From: an uncultured Paracoccaceae bacterium | GTDB lineage: Bacteria; Pseudomonadota; Alphaproteobacteria; Rhodobacterales; Rhodobacteraceae | Assembly (NCBI GenBank): GCA_913043905.1 | Contig: CAJWNQ010000014.1 | Coordinates: forward strand, 1 to 48,486 | DNA length: 48,486 nt | Direction: 5' to 3' | Shown here: positions 42,727 through 48,486 of the stretch, piece after piece | Layout: the number at the start of each line of letters is the position of its first letter | How positions within the stretch are numbered: the first letter of the stretch is position 1 | Made by a program: the position numbers and the translations under genes | Notes under the pieces: model-generated | The model's database searches: none | The model's input: only the letters and a program-made list of their open reading frames with translations | What the model was told of the DNA's origin: nothing

Positions 42727-43581
42727 TTGGAAAACTTTAAACATCTTGTTGAATCATATGATGGTAAACTAACTACTGCAGATCGTGATTTAATTTCCAT
42801 TATATTGAGTGAACCATCAGAAGTTGTTTATTTATCGTCCAGTGAATTAGCAGCAAAAGCAAATGTCCATGCTTCAACAGTCGTGCGGATGGCTCGCAAA
42901 TTAGGCTTTGAGGGTTATCCTGATATGCGCAAAAGCGTACGCTATGATGTTGATCAAAACTCCGGATTTGCTAATATTAGCCAGCAGCGCCGCACGAGTA
43001 TTGCTCACGGCTCCAACCTTGCAAGTCTAGTTGAAGGTGAGATGGCTGCGCTAGCAGCAGTACTAAACTCTGTATCTCAAGGACAAATTGATGAAGGAGC
43101 GCAATTGTTGGCCAATGCTGATGTTATTTATCTGGTCGGTCGAAGTAGTGCGGAACCCCTCATGGTGCATCTTAATCGCCGTTTGCGGCGTGCAGGTTTA
43201 AGGGTTGAGACTTTATTGAATTTGCAACGTCGAGATATGGCTGAGCGATTAATAAGTCTGCAAGAGAATGATGTAGTTATAGCTTTTGGTTTCCAAGCTC
43301 CAATTTCTCTTCCAGCCAGTTTTGAAGCTTTGATAAAGCATGCCCAATTGATAGGAGCCAAAACAATTAACATCGGGGATACTTCTATTCTTACCGTCCG
43401 CCCACGAGCAAATTTGACCTTAAGTGTTAGCAGACCTGATGAGGGGGCAATGCAGTTGCGCTCTGGAGTAATGATAGTGTGCGAAGCACTTGCAATGACA
43501 TTAGCAAATAAAAACCCAGAGCGGGCACTTTTAGGCCTCGAATCTCTTGAGCGACTGCGCTCAGATATGCAGGGCGAATAA
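42727..43581 (+). CDS. MurR/RpiR-family transcriptional regulator with SIS domain
   Basis: Regulator of 284 residues. The N-terminal RpiR helix-turn-helix spans about residues 1-75 (SSSELAAKANVHASTVVRMARKLGFEGYPDMR), and the C-terminal SIS domain about 110-260 (ADVIYLVGRSSAEPLMVHL, then KTINIGDTSILTVRPRANL) typically binds a sugar phosphate. The start is TTG at 42727 with AAGG about 11 nt upstream; there is no better in-frame ATG. It opens an operon with an ABC transporter and a HAD phosphatase, and probably controls it through the palindrome at 42634-42667. Confidence 0.92.
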   Translation: MENFKHLVESYDGKLTTADRDLISIILSEPSEVVYLSSSELAAKANVHASTVVRMARKLGFEGYPDMRKSVRYDVDQNSGFANISQQRRTSIAHGSNLASLVEGEMAALAAVLNSVSQGQIDEGAQLLANADVIYLVGRSSAEPLMVHLNRRLRRAGLRVETLLNLQRRDMAERLISLQENDVVIAFGFQAPISLPASFEALIKHAQLIGAKTINIGDTSILTVRPRANLTLSVSRPDEGAMQLRSGVMIVCEALAMTLANKNPERALLGLESLERLRSDMQGE

Positions 43582-43588
43582 AAACCCT

Positions 43589-45412
43589 ATGGCATTTACT
43601 TTTACAAATTCTAGTAAATTTAACTCAAAATTAGGCCGCGCCATGCGTGACCCTGTAAGTATTGTTATGTTAATACTATTGGCAGTTCTTGCTTATCTTG
43701 TAATTTGGCCATTTTTCCAACTCGTTATCAATACGTTCACATGGAGTGAAGGTTCTCGTAGGATCTCACGCGAAGCCGTTCCAGGTCAGTTTACTTGGTT
43801 TTATTGGCTCCAAGTGACAGCCGGACCAATATCGGGAAAAATGTTATATGGCCCACTAATAAATACCTTAATTACAGGAATTATTTCAACAATTCTTGCA
43901 CTAATAGCAGGTGGATCGCTTGCATGGTGCATAGTTCGATCAGATATGCCTGGTAAGCGTTGGTTGCAGCCAATTTTGACATTACCTTATATATTACCAT
44001 CATTTGCAGTTGCATTGGCGTGGGAAACTGTATTCCGAAGTCCCAAAGTGGGTGGTCAGCCTGGCTTGTATGAGGCGATTCTTGGAATAGCTCCACCCGA
44101 GTGGCTCTCATATGGCGTTGTGCCCATTTCAATTACGCTTGCTATTCATTATTTTCCGTTTGCTTATCTTCTTGTTGCAGGTGCGTTGGCAACTATTGAT
44201 AGTCAAATGGAGGAAAGCGCACTTATTTCTGGTGCTGGCAAATTAACGATTTTGCGACGCATCACTTTTCCAGTTGTAGCACCAGCATTTGTGGCTGCAA
44301 TTATATTAACTTTTGGTAAAACGATTGGCCAGTTTGCTTTACCATTTTTACTTGGTGCACCAACCCAGTTTCATACTGTTGCAACAATGATCTATGCAAA
44401 CCTTGCACTTGGGCTGGACTCAATGGCTTATGTGTTAGCTGTCATTTTGATTGCAATGTCATTACTATCTATTTGGCTGTCAAACCGGTTTATCAAGAAA
44501 AAATCAGGTAGATTTGAAACGATTAGCGGCAAAGGATTTAGATCAAGAGAAATTGCTTTGGGTAATTGGCGTTGGTTTATTTTTTCCGTCGTATCTTTAT
44601 TTGGTTTTGTAGTAGGAATTTTGCCAATAATTTTGCTAGGCGTACAATCAGTGATGCTGATTGATGGATTTTATGGGCTTGAAAATCTGACATCCCATTT
44701 CTGGATAGGTAAATCTAATTTGAATATTGCAGGAGGTGAACCTGGAGTTATTTATAACAAAATCATTTTAGGTGCTACATGGAACACCCTAAAATTAGCT
44801 TTCCTTTCGGCAGTTTTTGCATCCGTTATCGGCATTATTATTGCCTATATAGCTGTACGTCGCGCCAACAATCCGTTGGCAGTATTACTTGATCAAATTG
44901 CCTTTATCCCATTCTTATTCCCAACCATTGCGTTTGGTGCGATGTACCTTACTCTGTTTGCGGTGCCAGTTGGGCCAATTCCTGCACTTTATGGAACTTT
45001 TACACTTTTAGTACTAATCTCAGTTGTCAGCCGTTTGCCGTATTCTGTTAAAACTGGGATTACAGCAGTAACTCAAATAGGGCAAGAATTGGAAGAAGCT
45101 GCAGAAGTTGCTGGTGCAAGCTGGGGACGAAGGTTTCGTAAAATAATTATGCCTCTTGCTAGCTCAGGTATAATGTCAGGAATGATGGTCAGTTTTGTTG
45201 GGGTAATGAGAGAATTATCACTAATCATTCTGCTTATAACTCCTGCAACACGTGTTTTGATGACAGCCGGTTTTGGCTATGCCGAAGAAGGATTAACCCA
45301 GCTAACAAACGCATTAGTACTAATCGTGGCGCTACTAACAATTTCTGGTGAACTAATTTTATGGAAAATTGGCAAGGGGCGCATGGCGCGCTTACGCGAA
45401 AAACAATCTTAA
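43589..45412 (+). CDS. Fused double-domain ABC transporter permease (FbpB/AfuB-like)
   Basis: Inner-membrane permease of 607 residues made of two fused permease domains, each with about six spans. Coupling loops are seen twice: MEESALISGAGKLTILRRITFP in the first half and LEEAAEVAGASWGRRFRKIIMP in the second. This single-chain layout is typical of the ferric-iron/hexose-phosphate/2-aminoethylphosphonate class. I use the ATG at 43589, 7 nt after the RpiR stop; a TTG at 43547 would overlap RpiR without support. The stop is followed at once by a G9 tract that serves as ribosome-binding site for the ATPase. Confidence 0.9.
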   Translation: MAFTFTNSSKFNSKLGRAMRDPVSIVMLILLAVLAYLVIWPFFQLVINTFTWSEGSRRISREAVPGQFTWFYWLQVTAGPISGKMLYGPLINTLITGIISTILALIAGGSLAWCIVRSDMPGKRWLQPILTLPYILPSFAVALAWETVFRSPKVGGQPGLYEAILGIAPPEWLSYGVVPISITLAIHYFPFAYLLVAGALATIDSQMEESALISGAGKLTILRRITFPVVAPAFVAAIILTFGKTIGQFALPFLLGAPTQFHTVATMIYANLALGLDSMAYVLAVILIAMSLLSIWLSNRFIKKKSGRFETISGKGFRSREIALGNWRWFIFSVVSLFGFVVGILPIILLGVQSVMLIDGFYGLENLTSHFWIGKSNLNIAGGEPGVIYNKIILGATWNTLKLAFLSAVFASVIGIIIAYIAVRRANNPLAVLLDQIAFIPFLFPTIAFGAMYLTLFAVPVGPIPALYGTFTLLVLISVVSRLPYSVKTGITAVTQIGQELEEAAEVAGASWGRRFRKIIMPLASSGIMSGMMVSFVGVMRELSLIILLITPATRVLMTAGFGYAEEGLTQLTNALVLIVALLTISGELILWKIGKGRMARLREKQS

Positions 45413-45413
45413 A

Positions 45414-45422
45414 GGGGGGGGG
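45414..45422 (+). repeat. Nine-G homopolymer at the ATPase ribosome-binding site
   Basis: Nine consecutive G between the permease stop (45412) and the ATPase ATG (45427), in an AT-rich region. It occupies the Shine-Dalgarno position, 4 nt before the start codon. Slippage during replication could change spacing and so translation of the ATPase. Confidence 0.75.
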
Positions 45423-45426
45423 CATT

Positions 45427-46515
45427 ATGGCAAAAATTTCAATTCGTAACCTTACAAAACGCTATGGCGATATGACAGCGCTTAATAATGTTTCGTTAGA
45501 AATTGATAATGGTGAATTTTTAGTGCTTTTGGGGCCTTCTGGTTGTGGTAAGACCACATTATTGCGCTGTTTAGCTGGTCTTGAAACTCCTGATAACGGT
45601 GAAATTATTATTGGTGATGAAGTTATTTTTTCGTCTAAAGAAAAAATCATGTTACCTCCTGGAAAGCGTAATCTTGGCATGGTGTTTCAAAGTTATGCTT
45701 TGTGGCCACATATGACAGTGCGCGATAATGTTAAGTTCGGTTTGGATGTTATTAAAACACCAAAAGAAGCGTCAGATAGACAGCTTGACGAAGTGCTAGC
45801 AAAACTTGGCATGGGTGACCTTAGTGAACGTTATCCCTCAGAACTATCAGGTGGGCAACAACAGCGTGTTGCGTTAGCGCGGCTTTTGGCAACTAAACCA
45901 CCAGTATTTTTGATGGATGAGCCTTTATCAAATCTGGACGCCCGCTTGCGAATGGATATGCGCGTAGAGCTGAAGCGTTTCCAATCTGACGCTGGCGCTA
46001 CTACGGTTTATGTAACTCATGATCAAACTGAAGCGATGACGATGTCAACGCGTGTCGTCGTTATGAAGAATGGTGAAATTCAACAAGTTTCGCCACCTGC
46101 AGAACTTTATAAACAACCGCAAAATACGTTCGTTGCTGACTTTATTGGTATGCCAAGAATAAATTTAATTGAGATGCAAGGTGATGGACAGATTTTTAGT
46201 AATGGAGATATTACAATTGATTTTGGGTGGAAACCAGGGATCAAAAATGTTGTACTTGGTGCCCGTCCTGAAGATCTAAAAATTTCATCTAATCCCAAAG
46301 CTCACGGTGAGACATATAGAGTGATGGCAATTCTGCCGAACGGACCAGAAACAATTGTTCAGCTGCAAAGGGGAAAAACTGTTATTATTGGTCGTATTGG
46401 CCATGATATCATTTTTGAAAAAAATCAAGAGGTTAAGGTAACTTACACCCAAACCTCACTCAATGTTTATGACGCAGATACACAAAATTTAATTTCACCA
46501 ATTAATAATATTTAA
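45427..46515 (+). CDS. ABC transporter ATP-binding protein (FbpC/AfuC-like)
   Basis: Importer ATPase of 362 residues beginning MAKISIRNLTKRYGDM. Walker A GPSGCGKTT, signature LSGGQQQRV, Walker B VFLMDEPLS and H-loop YVTHDQTEAM are intact; a TOBE domain follows from about residue 240. The class is the CUT1/Fbp one. I start at the ATG 45427 after the G9 tract; a further upstream in-frame ATG at 45361 lies within the permease gene. It couples to the fused permease. Confidence 0.93.
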   Translation: MAKISIRNLTKRYGDMTALNNVSLEIDNGEFLVLLGPSGCGKTTLLRCLAGLETPDNGEIIIGDEVIFSSKEKIMLPPGKRNLGMVFQSYALWPHMTVRDNVKFGLDVIKTPKEASDRQLDEVLAKLGMGDLSERYPSELSGGQQQRVALARLLATKPPVFLMDEPLSNLDARLRMDMRVELKRFQSDAGATTVYVTHDQTEAMTMSTRVVVMKNGEIQQVSPPAELYKQPQNTFVADFIGMPRINLIEMQGDGQIFSNGDITIDFGWKPGIKNVVLGARPEDLKISSNPKAHGETYRVMAILPNGPETIVQLQRGKTVIIGRIGHDIIFEKNQEVKVTYTQTSLNVYDADTQNLISPINNI

Positions 46516-46565
46516 AATTACCCATTAATCATAAGACCAATAACTTAACCACAGGGAGTAGATAA

Positions 46566-47759
46566 ATGAAACAACTTAATAAATTTAAAGCCTTAACCGC
46601 TATCTGTACGATAGCATTGGCTAGTGCCAGCTTTGTACAGGCAGATGAAGCATGGCAACGTGAGGCAGGTGTCGGTAAATACACACCAGAAACTCAAGAC
46701 TGGGCCGCTATTGAATCTGCTGCACGCGAAGAGGGCACTGTCACGATATATTCTGTATCTTCTAGGATAGCCAAATTAGTTGATAAATTTAAAGAACGGT
46801 ATGGAATTGAAATTATTGGGCATGATATTGCCTCAGACTTACAACTTGAAAAACTACGGCGCGAAAATAATGCTGGGGTTTACACCGTTGACGTTTTATT
46901 TAATTCTGAATCTTCTATTTTGCTTAATGAAGCACTTCCTGCTAATCTAGTTTGGAACTTTATTCCTGATAGCGTTTCAGATGAGCTCACAGAATCTGAA
47001 ATGACACCCTTATTAATACAGCGCCACAGTAGTAGAATTGTTTATTATAATACTGTGCTAAATCCTAATGGTGCCCCAATTAATTCTATTTGGGATATGA
47101 CACGCAAGGAATGGTCGGGACGTACATTGTTACCTAGCCCGCTAGAGGACAGCCTGTCTGCAAACTTTATTCAAACTATTCTGGCTAACCCAGAAGATAT
47201 GGCCGCAGCGTATCAGCGTGAATTTGGTGAGCCTATAATCTATTCTAAGGCAGTAATAAAAGCAGTGGAAAGTATTGCTACCATTGATAAACCAGATGCA
47301 TCTATGGAATGGCTTTATCGATTTTTACAAAATGATCCAGTATTCCAAGGATCCACAACTAAAATATTTAAGAACGTTGGTGACATAGCTCAAGAAAATC
47401 CTCCTATAGGAATTACTACTTTTTCCAAGCTTCGAAAAAATAAAAAAGGTGTTTATGCGGCTGGCCCAATCTATGATTTAGATCCAGTATTTGGTGTAAC
47501 TTACCCAACTGCTCTAATGATTGCTGATATGGCGCCACACCCAAATGCCGCCAAATTACTAATTCGTTATATGATGGAAGAAGGTTTTTCACCATGGAAT
47601 GAGCCTGGTGATTATTCAGCGCGCGCAAGTGTAGAGGCCAACCAAGTTAAAGAGTTTGGTTTACCTTCCTTCAATGATCTTAGCCTTTGGCCAGTAGATG
47701 CAGAAGAAATTTACTATTCTAAGTTCAGCTTCCTAGCACTTTACTTAGCACTAAGCTAA
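46566..47759 (+). CDS. Periplasmic substrate-binding protein (FbpA/AfuA-type fold)
   Basis: Receptor of 397 residues. The signal peptide ends after VQA (about residue 26). The mature chain is a type 2 periplasmic binding protein: EEGTVTIYSVSSRIAKLVDKF and YTVDVLFNSESS near the N-terminus, SRIVYYNTVLNPNGAP and NSIWDMTRKEWSGRTLLP in the middle, a pattern shared by ferric and phosphate-sugar binders. Although homologues are often named iron-binding, the RpiR regulator and HAD phosphatase in this operon favour a phosphorylated organic ligand. GGGAG precedes the ATG. A strong hairpin follows the gene. Confidence 0.9.
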   Translation: MKQLNKFKALTAICTIALASASFVQADEAWQREAGVGKYTPETQDWAAIESAAREEGTVTIYSVSSRIAKLVDKFKERYGIEIIGHDIASDLQLEKLRRENNAGVYTVDVLFNSESSILLNEALPANLVWNFIPDSVSDELTESEMTPLLIQRHSSRIVYYNTVLNPNGAPINSIWDMTRKEWSGRTLLPSPLEDSLSANFIQTILANPEDMAAAYQREFGEPIIYSKAVIKAVESIATIDKPDASMEWLYRFLQNDPVFQGSTTKIFKNVGDIAQENPPIGITTFSKLRKNKKGVYAAGPIYDLDPVFGVTYPTALMIADMAPHPNAAKLLIRYMMEEGFSPWNEPGDYSARASVEANQVKEFGLPSFNDLSLWPVDAEEIYYSKFSFLALYLALS

Positions 47760-47768
47760 GAACACCTT

Positions 47769-47793
47769 CTCCGGCCAAACTATTTGGCCGGAG
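47769..47793 (+). terminator. Intercistronic hairpin after substrate-binding gene
   Basis: Perfect 11-bp stem, CTCCGGCCAAA and TTTGGCCGGAG, with a 3-nt loop, 10 nt after the substrate-binding gene stop. It is followed by GCCTAATAATATTCT, without a proper U-run. Most likely it limits read-through to the HAD gene and protects the binding-protein message. Confidence 0.65.
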
Positions 47794-47833
47794 GCCTAAT
47801 AATATTCTCTGGAATTCTGGGAAAGGATACTCT

Positions 47834-48486
47834 GTGACTATAAGCACAATATTATTTGACGCTGGCGACGTTCTTTACAATAAGCCAACACGCAAATCTG
47901 CCATAATAAATTTTTTAATAAGCCGAGGGTATAATGTGCCTTTGGAAAACGACCCTATTGAAAAAGCAAAACGGCTTGAAGCTCATGCTGGAAAAATTGA
48001 AACTATCGCATTTTTTGAATGGCTGATGGCCCATTACGGTGTGAATAACTCTCAAGATGTGACAGACGGAATTAGGGTTTTAAAAAAACAACAAAGTGCT
48101 GTTCAGTTCTTCCCTAGTGTGCCTGAAACTTTGCACGAACTAAAGCGCCGTGGCTTTAATCTTGGCATTGTAACTAATACCTTTAATTCGCAAGAAGAAA
48201 AATTCCGCTGGTTCAAGACTGTTGGAATTGATGATATCTGGGATACTTATGCCGATTCTTTTGTACTTCAAATTACTAAGCCAGACCCTCGTATTTATAT
48301 GGCAGCAATCGATCCACTTAATGTTAGGCCTGAAAATGCTATATTTGTGGGCCATGCCCAAATCGAATTAGATGGAGCAAAATCTGTTGGTATGACGACG
48401 GTGATGTTTAATCCTGATGCAAATTGCACAATTTCTGATTTTAAAGCTAAAAACTTTAGTGATTTGTTAAAAGTGCCTCCAATTTC
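47834..48486 (+). CDS. HAD-superfamily phosphatase, YihX-like (cut by window edge)
   Basis: The reading frame starts at GTG 47834 with GGAAAGGA about 6 nt upstream and stays open to the window end (at least 217 residues, 3' end missing). HAD motif I is FDAGDVL, the DxG variant found in the YihX/epoxide-hydrolase subclass, with D9 as nucleophile. Motif II lies in GIVTNTF, motif III Lys in ITKPDPRIY. Motif IV reads FVGHAQIELDGA, where the usual metal-binding Asp after the Gly is a His. It is the last gene seen of the RpiR/ABC operon; hydrolysis of an imported sugar phosphate is the likely role. Confidence 0.82.
   Translation, partial: MTISTILFDAGDVLYNKPTRKSAIINFLISRGYNVPLENDPIEKAKRLEAHAGKIETIAFFEWLMAHYGVNNSQDVTDGIRVLKKQQSAVQFFPSVPETLHELKRRGFNLGIVTNTFNSQEEKFRWFKTVGIDDIWDTYADSFVLQITKPDPRIYMAAIDPLNVRPENAIFVGHAQIELDGAKSVGMTTVMFNPDANCTISDFKAKNFSDLLKVPPI

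Noticed and set aside
43589-47759. Naming the right transporter an iron(III) importer
   Set aside because: Sequence class alone does not tell iron from hexose-phosphate binding, and the RpiR and HAD genes point away from iron. No iron-box-like site was seen at 42600-42727.
1-48486. CRISPR arrays, insertion sequences, prophage, tRNA or rRNA genes
   Set aside because: No regularly spaced repeats, transposase or integrase motifs, or cloverleaf-like sequence were recognised; a tRNA or ncRNA search program would be needed to exclude a diverged RNA gene.

Overview
The window reads as ordinary bacterial chromosome from an AT-rich alphaproteobacterium, probably a free-living marine one. The lineage is inferred from the gene set: an aa3-type cytochrome oxidase cluster with pseudoazurin, a tripartite tricarboxylate transporter, many solute-binding-protein transporters, an imelysin/di-haem iron operon preceded by TGA-N9-TCA motifs like the iron-Rhodo-box, and TsuA-like sulfur uptake. 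There are no rRNA genes, no tRNA I could recognise, no CRISPR array, no insertion sequence and no phage genes.

Layout. (1) 11-7794, all minus: BtpA-like protein, adenine-phosphoribosyltransferase-like protein, LysR regulator, spermidine/putrescine-type ABC transporter, PuuE-like cyclic amide hydrolase/deacetylase and Fcy1-type cytosine deaminase. Together these suggest uptake and breakdown or salvage of a nucleobase-like compound. (2) 8256-9068: a lone FkbM-type methyltransferase. (3) 9291-15930 minus: a family-5 (Opp/Dpp) ABC transporter followed by a LacI regulator. Divergent from it, 16148-17544 plus, are a P-loop kinase and an inositol-monophosphatase-family enzyme. Two GAAAGCGCT elements lie in the shared promoter region. 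(4) 17584-24633 minus: respiratory cluster coxB-coxA, two subunit III genes, subunit IV, pseudoazurin, haem O synthase and DUF2189, with a divergent SCO1 gene at 25030. (5) 25829-28760: a lone DUF1989 gene, two unannotated small proteins and a TetA-like exporter. (6) 29176-34080 plus: iron-type operon of imelysin, DUF1111 di-haem protein, second imelysin and DUF1513. (7) 34096-39751: LysR divergent from a cytoplasmic sulfatase and TctC-TctB-TctA transporter. (8) 39828-42075 minus: periplasmic rhodanese, YeeE/TsuA-like transporter and a 63-residue membrane protein. (9) 42727 to the right edge, plus: RpiR/SIS regulator, Fbp/Afu-type ABC transporter and a HAD phosphatase cut by the edge, preceded by a 34-bp perfect palindrome.

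The recurring design is a local regulator, a transporter and a few enzymes. Three of the four ABC or tripartite transport operons have a strong GC-rich hairpin just after the solute-binding-protein gene. The most promising less-described items are the nucleobase-type module at the left, the RpiR/ABC/HAD module with its palindrome at the right, the sulfatase-tripartite transporter and TsuA-rhodanese pair, and the two small proteins at 26611-27199.
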